Source of the DNA: Firmicutes bacterium CAG:95
GTDB taxonomy: Bacteria; Bacillota; Clostridia; Lachnospirales; Lachnospiraceae
Direction of reading: 5' to 3'
Assembly: GCA_000438155.1 (NCBI GenBank)
Contig: FR902869.1
Location: 1-51,858 of the forward strand
DNA length: 51,858 nucleotides
Made by a program: the position numbers and the translations under genes. This document shows positions 8,791 through 16,722 of this stretch, in pieces (the stretch's first letter is position 1; every line of letters starts with the position of its first letter). Under the pieces are notes generated by a model. The model made no database searches and was not told the DNA's origin. It worked only from the letters and a program-made list of their open reading frames with translations.

Positions 8791-9715
8791 AAATGTTATC
8801 ACGGCTGACAAGATGATAACTTGCAGTATCTTCAACAGTATTAGTGCGGTATTTAAGCGGGGTACACCCCATAATATCCCGGAAAGTCCTGGTGTAATGA
8901 CTTGCACTTGAAAATCCGACAGCATAAGCAATATCGGTAATGCTGTCACGAGTGTAGGTCAGAAGATCGAGACTTTTTTGAATGCGGTAATGGATCAGGT
9001 ATTCCCCGGGGGTCTTGGAGGTATAGGTACGAAAGAGTTTGGTGCAAAGAGTTTTTCCTACACTTCCTACATCAGCAATTTCTTCAAGAGAAACTTTTTC
9101 ATGGTAATGCTCCTGAATATAAAGAAGCATGGATTTGAAGGTACCGATCCGGGCAGCGGAAACAGGGGAGGGAAGTACTGCCTTTTCCAAATGGGCATAG
9201 AGGATCTTAAACATCCGGATAAAAGATTCCAGAATTTCCAGTTCAATGTTTTTAATATCGGGAGACTCAAACATACGTACAAGCTCATCAATAATCTGTT
9301 TTGTCCAGTCCCCGGATGATAATAAAAGGTAGTCAAAGGAATTGGGTGAAATTACGGGAAACAGATAGGTCTGCTGGATATATCGGGTGGAACACAGCAG
9401 GCATGGATGAACAATGGCACAGTAAAAAGCGCAGCTTTTTCCGGGAAGGGATCGGTTGGAGTGAATTCGTTTGGAATTAACCAGAATGCCTTCGCCGGCG
9501 TGGATGATGATATTTTGGCCATTTACGTGATATTCCAGTTCTCCTTCCACGACATAGAGGTATTCCAGATCTTCATGCCAGTGATCGGGAACGAAATAGT
9601 GTTGATTAGCTGAAAAGTAGGCACTTGATGAAAAACATTCAAACTGTGGGTTATTATATTCAATAATCTGGGAGTGATCATTTCGTTTTGTAAAGAAATC
9701 GTTTTCTTTTATCAT
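8789..9715 (-). CDS. AraC/XylS-family transcriptional regulator with cupin sensor domain
   Basis: A 308-residue protein. Residues about 30-110 form a cupin-like sugar-sensing barrel (HWHEDLEYLYVVEGEL near 46). Residues about 205-300 hold two helix-turn-helix motifs with the family signature, including SITDIAYAVGFSSASHYTRTF followed by GCTPLKYR. The start at 9715 has GGAGAG 6 bases upstream; upstream codons to 9985 lie in the neighbouring promoter. Its convergent neighbour is the alpha-xylosidase and its divergent neighbour is a MATE exporter, so either may be a target. The ligand is unknown. Confidence 0.88.
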   Translation of the reverse strand: MIKENDFFTKRNDHSQIIEYNNPQFECFSSSAYFSANQHYFVPDHWHEDLEYLYVVEGELEYHVNGQNIIIHAGEGILVNSKRIHSNRSLPGKSCAFYCAIVHPCLLCSTRYIQQTYLFPVISPNSFDYLLLSSGDWTKQIIDELVRMFESPDIKNIELEILESFIRMFKILYAHLEKAVLPSPVSAARIGTFKSMLLYIQEHYHEKVSLEEIADVGSVGKTLCTKLFRTYTSKTPGEYLIHYRIQKSLDLLTYTRDSITDIAYAVGFSSASHYTRTFRDIMGCTPLKYRTNTVEDTASYHLVSRDNI

Positions 9716-9876
9716 AATATCTCTCCAATACGGTATATTTTGACATAAATATATGGTTTTTATGTAGAAAAAATGTTCTATACAAGATATTATTATATTA
9801 TATGCTGTGATAAACAACAAGGAGTATGTTTGTAAATGTGGGAACGGCACAGTTGTAAGGGAAGAGAGGAATGGCA

Positions 9877-11253
9877 ATGAGAACGAGGATGAAGGAACGT
9901 TTTGGAAGCTGGAGCTTTTATAAGGAGGCACTGGCAATTGGAATACCCGTGATGCTGCAGGCATTGATTCAGAGTCTGGTATCACTGATAGACAGCTTTA
10001 TGGTAGCTGGCCTTGGTGATGTGAAGATGTCCGGAGTGAATATTTCCGGGCAGATCTGCTTTATTTTTATGGTAATGCAGAATATGATCTGTGCATCCGG
10101 AGGAATTTTTCTGACACAGTATTTTGGAGCAAAGCAAAGGGAAGGAATGCGGCAGAGCGTTGCATTTAAGGTGGTTGCGTCGCTTTCAACCTGTATATTT
10201 TACTTTCTTGCAACATTTGTCTTTACCAGACCTGTCTTAAGTCTTATGGTGATTGGTAATTCACAGGCAGAGCTGATCCTGGAGGAAGGACAGAAATATA
10301 TGTATCTGATGGGATTTATAGGAATCCAGATGATGATTTCCTCCATTCTGTCTTCTTCCTATCGGGAGATTGGACGAGTAAGGGTAATACTGGTCATCAC
10401 TTTGATTGCTGCCGGATCCAATGCGTTCTTGAACTGGGTATTGATCTATGGACATCTGGGAATGCCGAGACTGGAGGTAGAGGGTGCAGCATATGCAACC
10501 ATCATTGCAAAGACAGTGGAAATGCTGCTCTTAATTGGTTATACCATCAAGGAACGCCCGGAATTTATCAGCTTCTCCGTCTTTAAAAGAATTGACTGGG
10601 CATTGTTTGGACGGATTTTGAAGAAAGGGTCACTCCTGATTATATCCCAGATGATGTGGGTTCTGTCAGAAAGCTTTACGGCTGCAATTTATAATGGAAG
10701 GGGAAATGCAGCAGTCGTATCCGGTATGGCAGCAAGTTTTTCCATTGCCAATCTGTTCTTCATTTCCTTTGATGGGATTACGACTGCAACAGGAGTCCTG
10801 ATTGGTAAATCATTGGGAAGGAATGAACTGGATGATGCCCGGAAGGAAAAGACGTGGATGCTTTCTGCAGCAATCATATTTGGATGTATAATGTGTCTTG
10901 TCGGAGTGGTGACCGTTCTGCTTGTACCGGTTGTTTTCGGAAATTTAAGCATTGATGCACAGAATATCTGCCGGGCAATGCTTCTGCTGATGGCACTTTT
11001 CATGCCATTGTGGACCTTTGTGAATACACAGCTTGCAGTATGCCGGGCAGGAGGAGATACGAAGGTCGGTTTTTTTGTAGACGGCGGAACGACGGCTGTC
11101 ATGATTCCAATGCTTCTCATTCTGGCATTCTTTACCAATGCCAGTCCGGTTATGATGTACTTTGGAGTGAAAGCGCTGGATGTCGGCAAGATTATCGTTG
11201 CCACACATGAGATGAAGAAGGAACGCTGGGTCGTAAATCTGTCGAACGCATAA
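9877..11253 (+). CDS. MATE-family efflux transporter
   Basis: A membrane antiporter of about 458 residues with roughly 12 transmembrane segments, expected to export drugs or metabolites in exchange for Na+ or H+. The N-terminal half has the family pattern EALAIGIPVMLQALIQSLVSL and LGDVKMSGVNI near residue 45. ATG at 9877 is preferred because GAGG (9866-9869) is 7 bases upstream; an ATG at 9871 abuts the Shine-Dalgarno. It is transcribed divergently from the AraC gene and ends at a clear terminator. The substrate cannot be read from the sequence. Confidence 0.88.
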   Translation: MRTRMKERFGSWSFYKEALAIGIPVMLQALIQSLVSLIDSFMVAGLGDVKMSGVNISGQICFIFMVMQNMICASGGIFLTQYFGAKQREGMRQSVAFKVVASLSTCIFYFLATFVFTRPVLSLMVIGNSQAELILEEGQKYMYLMGFIGIQMMISSILSSSYREIGRVRVILVITLIAAGSNAFLNWVLIYGHLGMPRLEVEGAAYATIIAKTVEMLLLIGYTIKERPEFISFSVFKRIDWALFGRILKKGSLLIISQMMWVLSESFTAAIYNGRGNAAVVSGMAASFSIANLFFISFDGITTATGVLIGKSLGRNELDDARKEKTWMLSAAIIFGCIMCLVGVVTVLLVPVVFGNLSIDAQNICRAMLLLMALFMPLWTFVNTQLAVCRAGGDTKVGFFVDGGTTAVMIPMLLILAFFTNASPVMMYFGVKALDVGKIIVATHEMKKERWVVNLSNA

Positions 11254-11285
11254 AATGCCATGGAAATTAACAAGGATACGGAATT

Positions 11286-11328
11286 AACGCCCGGACATTT
11301 CTGTCCGGGCGTTGCATTTTATTTTTCT
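11286..11328 (+). terminator. Rho-independent terminator after the MATE gene
   Basis: AACGCCCGGACA (from 11286) pairs with TGTCCGGGCGTT (to 11313) around a TTTC loop, followed by a T-rich tract. Confidence 0.88.
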
Positions 11329-11334
11329 TTATTT

Positions 11335-11355
11335 GTAACTATTCTGAATAGTTAC
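11335..11355. mobile_element. Minimal 21-bp relic of the GTAAC-ended element with perfect 8-bp target duplication
   Basis: GTAACTATTC, one T, then GAATAGTTAC form an almost perfect palindrome made of the two terminal repeats seen in the 133-bp elements. It is flanked by CTTTATTT on both sides (11327-11334 and 11356-11363). It lies across the 3' end of the minus-strand GH9 gene and provides that gene's last residues and TAG stop. Confidence 0.75.
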
Positions 11356-13885
11356 CTTTATTTTCAAGTAAAACCTTCCGAGCTGCTAAAACCAGGAACA
11401 TATAATCAGAGGAACCGCCGCCGAGGACATATTCGCCCTGCTGCCAGAGGTACGGAAACTCAAGCAGTTCCGGGAAGTCAGGACGGATCAGGGCCGTACC
11501 GGAGATCACGCCGCCCGGAATATAGGAATAGTCGGCACGGTTCATTCCATAGGCAACGGTAGCGGAGCGTGCCCCGACGCCGGATGCAAAGGAAGAGGTA
11601 TTCGAGCCGGGATGGCAGCCTAATATGAAATTCAGTGCACACAGGATCAGATCCGGTTCAAAGATGTCCGGAAAGGCTTCATGCAGGAAATAATATTCGA
11701 CTCCCATCCGCTGAATCCCCCATCCGGCGCCCCAGATGAACGGGCGGTAGGGAATTCCGTAAGGCGTTTCTTTACTTTCTTCATCAATAGAAGCCTTCAG
11801 GCTGACCAGTGCCTTACGGATTTTTTCTGTGAAAACCGGATCACTTAGCTTATGAACCACGCGGCAGATGATCCAGCCGAGCGTCTTGATATTTTCTACA
11901 ATAAAATCACACCGGTTAAGCAGATAGGTCTTATAGGAATCGTCTCCTGTCGTTAAGAAAAGCTCGACAGCAGCATGGATTCTCGCAAGCTCCGTCTTGC
12001 TATTTCCATCGGTGGAGGCAGGGAAGGAGGTGCAGTTTTCGATTACCGGATGATCTCCAACAGTACTTTCATAAAGTTCCATGGCATCCTGTAAGGCTTC
12101 TCTGCTTAAATCATCGTTAAATCCCTTTAATGCACGGGATGCACCGGCAAGCTGTGAAGCCGTCATAAGCTGTCTGGGAGAATTGTCTTCGGTAAATACC
12201 CACCGGTCATCCTCATCACCTGCGATATTTTTGGTCATGGCAGAAGGATCACCCAGAAGGACATACTGGCGCAGATCATTGCAGATGATGCCGCGATACA
12301 AACGTCCCAGAGCGCGGTAGCCGGAAACGACACTTAACACGCCATGTTCAATCTGTTGTAAAATATCATTCTTGCCATCCGGCTGATGGATCTCGGTAAT
12401 TTTATGCTTCTGATCGATGGTGGTTGCATCGTAATCCACGTGGAATGCTTCAAAGGCAAGAGCGAGATTGTAAGCTTCTCCAGCCTGGGATTCCACACGT
12501 AGATCGAAGTCACCGGCATCGTGCCAGCCGCCCACATTGAGTCCGGGAACCCTGTCACCGGGCTGGTATTTCGTCAGTGTAGAAGGTCCCTGTACATAGC
12601 CGTCAAAATGGTTGTAATTCACAGGTGCCATGCGTGCGTCGTCATCGTGGCACAGATCATGCCATACCCGGTACTTTTCACTCACACGCATGTGACACAT
12701 CTGGATCGGAAGGAAATATTCCAGTACCGGCTGCCATACACCACGGTCATAAATGTCGCTGGCAATACGGAAGATCGCAGAAGTGCTGCTGCCGTAAACA
12801 ACCTCGTATAAGCCCTCTGCCTGAATGGCGGAGAAGTCGTATTTCAGATAGTGGTAGCGTAAAAAGTCTCCCCATTCCTTCGGAGTGCCTCGCTGAATCT
12901 CAACAGGTCCGTTTTCTGTGATCTGATAAAGGATCGCATCCCCGCGACGGGAATCTCTTTGATCCAGTTCAATCACAGCGGCCTTTGAAGCAGCCGGATG
13001 ATAGCCCACCTGGGAAATCTGTACGACGGGAGCGTACATCCAGTCCTCTACAACGCTGGGCGTGATGATCCAGTGGATGGCATCTTTGGTCTTGCCGGCA
13101 GGTACCTCACTGCTTAAGACAAACCACCCGTTGTTGTGGTTCATGCGGCCATCATACAGCTTCAGATCCGCACCGATACTCTCAACGGTAAAGCGTTGGC
13201 AGGGATCATCCGGACGGGAGGTGAAGCGTCTGCCAACCGCATAAGGTTCTGCGATCAGGGTATCCGCGGTTGCCGGATTATAAGCGGACCGGTTATGTGT
13301 AAGCTTCTCAAGCGGCATACGCATGGTAGTATCCGGCTCCTTGTAAGGGTGTAAATGGTTACCGGCAGTCTGCAGGGTCGGACCGTTTGGCTGTGTCGGG
13401 AAAATCCCCTGCTTCTTATCCATGATCCAGGGTTTCCCGAACAGAATATGAGGAACCAGTTCCAGATTGAAGCATAATTTTCCCAGGAATTCTTCCGGAA
13501 CAGGGCGGTCCAGATCTACGGATACGACAATGTGACCACCTTCCCCATGAACCCTTACCTCATAGGTAAATTCAAAATCCGGATAAAGAAGGGGATTAAA
13601 GCCGGTCAGATGCTGATCCTTATCGGGATAGCATAATTTCGTGGTGATGGTATTACTTTTTTCATCAAGTGTCCGGTCAAGCTGCTTCGGAACGGCCTGC
13701 CACTGCCCGGGAGTCGGTTCAAAACGGAGATCTCCGTTCGTTGCAATTCGTTTTCCGTGCATAATCATGCTGACACCCGCCTGATGTCCGACCGGATAGA
13801 TGTCCATGAATGCCATGACATCCACACCGTTATTTTTAAAATAGCCTGTCCGGCTGTCTAATTGAAAGCCTGTATGTTTTTCCAT
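11339..13885 (-). CDS. Cytoplasmic GH9-family glycoside hydrolase (cellulase-like) with N-terminal Ig-like region
   Basis: An 848-residue protein with no signal peptide, so it probably acts inside the cell on imported beta-glucan or xyloglucan oligosaccharides. Residues about 310-410 resemble the Ig-like domain that precedes GH9 catalytic domains (VVQISQVGYHP near 317). The (alpha/alpha)6 domain has GGWHDAGDFD with the base pair Asp456/Asp459. Near the C terminus WQQGEYVLGGGSSDYM supplies the probable acid Glu818. The first 300 residues are not recognised. The start at 13885 has GGGAAAGG upstream; a longer frame to 13969 lacks one. The final Asn-Tyr-Ser-Glu-stop is encoded by a 21-bp mobile-element relic. 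A 55-aa gene lies immediately upstream on the same strand. Confidence 0.85.
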   Translation of the reverse strand: MEKHTGFQLDSRTGYFKNNGVDVMAFMDIYPVGHQAGVSMIMHGKRIATNGDLRFEPTPGQWQAVPKQLDRTLDEKSNTITTKLCYPDKDQHLTGFNPLLYPDFEFTYEVRVHGEGGHIVVSVDLDRPVPEEFLGKLCFNLELVPHILFGKPWIMDKKQGIFPTQPNGPTLQTAGNHLHPYKEPDTTMRMPLEKLTHNRSAYNPATADTLIAEPYAVGRRFTSRPDDPCQRFTVESIGADLKLYDGRMNHNNGWFVLSSEVPAGKTKDAIHWIITPSVVEDWMYAPVVQISQVGYHPAASKAAVIELDQRDSRRGDAILYQITENGPVEIQRGTPKEWGDFLRYHYLKYDFSAIQAEGLYEVVYGSSTSAIFRIASDIYDRGVWQPVLEYFLPIQMCHMRVSEKYRVWHDLCHDDDARMAPVNYNHFDGYVQGPSTLTKYQPGDRVPGLNVGGWHDAGDFDLRVESQAGEAYNLALAFEAFHVDYDATTIDQKHKITEIHQPDGKNDILQQIEHGVLSVVSGYRALGRLYRGIICNDLRQYVLLGDPSAMTKNIAGDEDDRWVFTEDNSPRQLMTASQLAGASRALKGFNDDLSREALQDAMELYESTVGDHPVIENCTSFPASTDGNSKTELARIHAAVELFLTTGDDSYKTYLLNRCDFIVENIKTLGWIICRVVHKLSDPVFTEKIRKALVSLKASIDEESKETPYGIPYRPFIWGAGWGIQRMGVEYYFLHEAFPDIFEPDLILCALNFILGCHPGSNTSSFASGVGARSATVAYGMNRADYSYIPGGVISGTALIRPDFPELLEFPYLWQQGEYVLGGGSSDYMFLVLAARKVLLENKGNYSE

Positions 13886-14006
13886 AATTGCGCCTTTCCC
13901 TACAGATATGAGTCTTATAATACTGTAGAATAAATACCGGAATAACCGGCAGCTTCTTTCTATAGACACAATATACAGGAAAGAGGCTTTTATTTATAGA
14001 ATGTTT

Positions 14007-14174
14007 CTATTTCAATATTGGATAATTATCGTTGGGCTGCTGAAGAATAAATAATTGCTCCAGATCCTGCTTTGCCTGTTCCAGGTAGTCACGCTGATCA
14101 TAATCCTGCCATTGGGGATAGGGAGTGTGATGGTCCAGGGTTTTACTAAGCTCGGTGATCGAATAAGCAGACAT
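14007..14174 (-). CDS. Small hypothetical protein, 55 aa, upstream of the GH9 gene
   Basis: An open frame of 55 residues begins MSAYSITELSKTLDHHTPY and is preceded by GAGGAG 8 bases before the ATG, one of the best ribosome sites nearby. It is hydrophilic, rich in Gln, Asp and Tyr (DYDQRDYLEQAKQDLEQL), mostly helical by appearance, and has no membrane segment. It lies 121 bases upstream of the GH9 gene on the same strand and may be co-transcribed. I do not recognise the family. Confidence 0.6.
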   Translation of the reverse strand: MSAYSITELSKTLDHHTPYPQWQDYDQRDYLEQAKQDLEQLFILQQPNDNYPILK

Positions 14175-14215
14175 AAAGGTTTCTCCTCTTCTAAAAAGAT
14201 AAAGATGAAAAAACT

Positions 14216-14246
14216 GTTGACTTCAAGTATACTTGAAGTGTTATGT
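14216..14246 (+). promoter_or_regulatory. MerR-type promoter: palindrome in a 19-bp spacer
   Basis: A -35 TTGACT (14216-14221) and a -10 TATGTT (14241-14246) are 19 bases apart. The spacer is occupied by the perfect 20-bp palindrome ACTTCAAGTATACTTGAAGT (14220-14239). An over-long spacer with a centred dyad is the hallmark of MerR-family activation by DNA distortion. It points at the aldo/keto reductase and alcohol dehydrogenase genes. No MerR gene lies in this window. Confidence 0.75.
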
Positions 14247-14353
14247 TGATGTTAATAGAAAATGTAAAACAGAAGATAACAGAGAAAAAGAACTGTGTGG
14301 ATCAGAAACACAGGAAAACAAAAAACAGGTAAAGAATAACAGGAGGGAAAGAA

Positions 14354-15343
14354 ATGTATATTGCAAGCGATACAAGATATGAAAAGATGAAGTACAACCG
14401 CTGCGGAAAGAGCGGTCTGATGCTGCCGGCAGTGTCGTTGGGATTGTGGCATAACTTTGGGGATACCGGTGTTTATGCGAAGATGGAGGAAATGTGCTTC
14501 ACGGCGTTTGACCATGGAATCACCCATTTTGATCTGGCAAATAATTACGGACCGAAGGCAGGAAGTGCGGAGAGTAATTTTGGAAAGATCTTAAAAGAGC
14601 ATTTTATGCCGTATCGTGATGAGATGATTATTTCTACAAAGGCCGGCTATGATATGTGGGAGGGACCTTACGGTGACTGGGGAAGCCGTAAATACCTGAT
14701 CGCCAGTATCGACCAGTCCTTAAAGCGGCTCGGACTTGACTATGTGGACATTTTTTATCATCACAGGATGGATCCGAATACCCCGCTTGAAGAAACAATG
14801 GGAGCACTTTCACAGATTGTAGCAAGCGGCAAGGCTTTGTATGTCGGCTTATCCAACTATGACGGTCCGACTCTCGAAAAGGCATCTGCTATTCTGGATG
14901 AACTGCATGTTCCGTTTGTAATTAACCAGAACTGTTATAATATTTTTGACCGGACGATTGAGCAGAATGGTCTGAAGGTAATGTCGGAGAAGCTTGGAAA
15001 GGGTATCATCTGTTTTTCACCACTTGCACAGGGAATGCTGTCAGACCGTTATCTGAACGGTATTCCGGAGGACAGTCGTGTGAGGACAGACGGAAGATTT
15101 CTGCAGGAATCCAGACTCAGCGAAGAGGTGCTGGGTAAGATCCGGGCGTTGAATGAAATTGCGGAAGGAAGAGGACAGACTCTTGCGGAAATGGCACTTG
15201 CCTGGCTTTTAAAGGAAGAAGTGATTACTTCTGTGCTTGCAGGCGCATCAAAGCCATCCCAGATCCTTTATAACATTAAGGCAGTCGAGAACACGAGCTT
15301 TACGCAGGATGAAATCGAGACAATTGACCGGATCAGCAGGTAG
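14354..15343 (+). CDS. gpr: Aldo/keto reductase, L-glyceraldehyde 3-phosphate reductase (YghZ/Gpr) type
   Basis: An NADPH-dependent reductase of 329 residues that in E. coli reduces L-glyceraldehyde 3-phosphate and methylglyoxal. The order KMKYNRCGKSGL, LPAVSLGLWHNFGD, THFDLANNYGP (Asp/Tyr of the tetrad), IISTKAGYDMW and DIFYHHRMDPNTP (tetrad His) follows YghZ closely. GGAGGG precedes the ATG by 8 bases. It leads a two-gene operon with an iron alcohol dehydrogenase and lies behind a MerR-type promoter, which suits a reactive-aldehyde stress response. Confidence 0.9.
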   Translation: MYIASDTRYEKMKYNRCGKSGLMLPAVSLGLWHNFGDTGVYAKMEEMCFTAFDHGITHFDLANNYGPKAGSAESNFGKILKEHFMPYRDEMIISTKAGYDMWEGPYGDWGSRKYLIASIDQSLKRLGLDYVDIFYHHRMDPNTPLEETMGALSQIVASGKALYVGLSNYDGPTLEKASAILDELHVPFVINQNCYNIFDRTIEQNGLKVMSEKLGKGIICFSPLAQGMLSDRYLNGIPEDSRVRTDGRFLQESRLSEEVLGKIRALNEIAEGRGQTLAEMALAWLLKEEVITSVLAGASKPSQILYNIKAVENTSFTQDEIETIDRISR

Positions 15344-15385
15344 AGCTGATATCAAGGCAGCAGCATTAATCAGGAGGACAAATTA

Positions 15386-16564
15386 ATGGACAATTTTTCA
15401 TTTTATGCACCAACTTATTTTGCATTTGGAAAGGATACTGAGAACCGTGCAGGTGAATTGGTAAGACGGTTTGGGGGCAGCAGGGTTTTATTACATTATG
15501 GTGGAGGTTCGGTCATCCGGTCCGGACTTCTTGACCGGATTAAAGCTTCTTTGGAACAGGAAGGAATCAGTTACGTTGAACTTGGCGGTGTGAAACCTAA
15601 TCCGAGAAGCGGACTTGTTTATGAAGGAATTGAATTGTGCCGGAAGGAGAATGTGGATTTTGTTCTTGCTGTCGGTGGAGGAAGCACAATCGACTCTTCT
15701 AAGGCAATTGCGGCAGGGGTCGTATATGATGGGGATTTCTGGGACTTTTATGAAGGTAAGCCGGTAGAAAAGGCACTTCCCATCGGAACAGTGCTTACGA
15801 TATCCGCAGCCGGCTCGGAAGGCTCAGGAGATTCAGTCATTACGAAGGAAGAGGGAATGATTAAACGTGGAGCAGGTGGAGAAGCGTTCCGGCCGAAGTT
15901 TTCTATTTTAAACCCGGCGTTGACACAGACACTGCCCGCTTTCCAGACGGCCGCCGGTGCAACCGATATTATTGCGCATCTATATGAAAGATATCTGACG
16001 AATACGAAGGATGTAGAGGTAACCGACCGGCTGATCGAAGCCCTGATTCTCACGATGAAATGTGAGACTCCGAAGGTCATTGATAATCCGGATGATTATG
16101 AAGCACGTGCCAATATTATGTGGACCGGAATGGTAGCTCATAACAATATCTGTGGTGTGGGCCGATCCCAGGACTGGTCAAGCCACGCAATTGAGCATGA
16201 ACTGTCTGCATTGTATGATTGTGCACATGGAGCGGGACTTGCGGTAACGATGCCGGCAGTGTTTACCTATGTGATGAACCATGATGTGATGCGGTTTGCG
16301 CAGATTGCCGTTCGTGTGTGGGGATGCGAGATGGATTTTGCCCATCCTGAGAAAACTGCAAGAGAGGGAATTGAAGCCTTACGGAGCTTTCTGATTTCCA
16401 TTGGAATGCCGAAGAATTTCGAGCAGCTTAAAGCCAGAGAGGAGGACATTCCTAAGCTTGCCCATGTCTGTTGCTACGGAGACGGACAGACCGCTCATAC
16501 AGTTGGAGGGTTTGTTCCCTTGGAACAGAAGGATGTGGAAGCAATTTACCGGTTGATGTTATAG
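15386..16564 (+). CDS. Iron-containing alcohol dehydrogenase (YqhD / butanol dehydrogenase type)
   Basis: A 392-residue group III alcohol dehydrogenase that probably reduces aldehydes with NADPH. GGGSTIDSSKAIAAG near residue 96 is the dinucleotide-binding loop. Metal ligands are expected at the Asp and His of ATDIIAH (about 194-198), at IEHE (about 269) and at CAHGAG (about 281). The N-terminal PTYFAFGKDTE is typical of the BdhA/YqhD branch. It lies 42 bases after the aldo/keto reductase and has AGGAGG upstream, so the two probably form one aldehyde-detoxifying operon. Confidence 0.9.
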   Translation: MDNFSFYAPTYFAFGKDTENRAGELVRRFGGSRVLLHYGGGSVIRSGLLDRIKASLEQEGISYVELGGVKPNPRSGLVYEGIELCRKENVDFVLAVGGGSTIDSSKAIAAGVVYDGDFWDFYEGKPVEKALPIGTVLTISAAGSEGSGDSVITKEEGMIKRGAGGEAFRPKFSILNPALTQTLPAFQTAAGATDIIAHLYERYLTNTKDVEVTDRLIEALILTMKCETPKVIDNPDDYEARANIMWTGMVAHNNICGVGRSQDWSSHAIEHELSALYDCAHGAGLAVTMPAVFTYVMNHDVMRFAQIAVRVWGCEMDFAHPEKTAREGIEALRSFLISIGMPKNFEQLKAREEDIPKLAHVCCYGDGQTAHTVGGFVPLEQKDVEAIYRLML

Positions 16565-16628
16565 AAGGATAACGATAGAGACTGATCGTGCAGAGAAATC
16601 CGATAGAGGAATTATACAAAGAAATCAT

Positions 16629-16660
16629 AAAGGGTGGAGTCCATATGGACTTCACCCTTT
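16629..16660. terminator. Hairpin after the alcohol dehydrogenase gene
   Basis: AAAGGGTG and GTCC (from 16629) pair with GGAC and CACCCTTT (to 16660) around an ATAT loop. An A-run follows instead of a T-run, so termination is uncertain. Confidence 0.5.
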
Positions 16661-16722
16661 AAAAATGGTAAATTAGAAACGATCGAGATTGACTATGCAA
16701 CAGGAGAAAGCAGAAGCTACAA

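Noticed and set aside
11339..13969. Longer GH9 start at 13969
   Set aside because: No Shine-Dalgarno there; ATG 13885 has GGGAAAGG and begins a sensible soluble protein.
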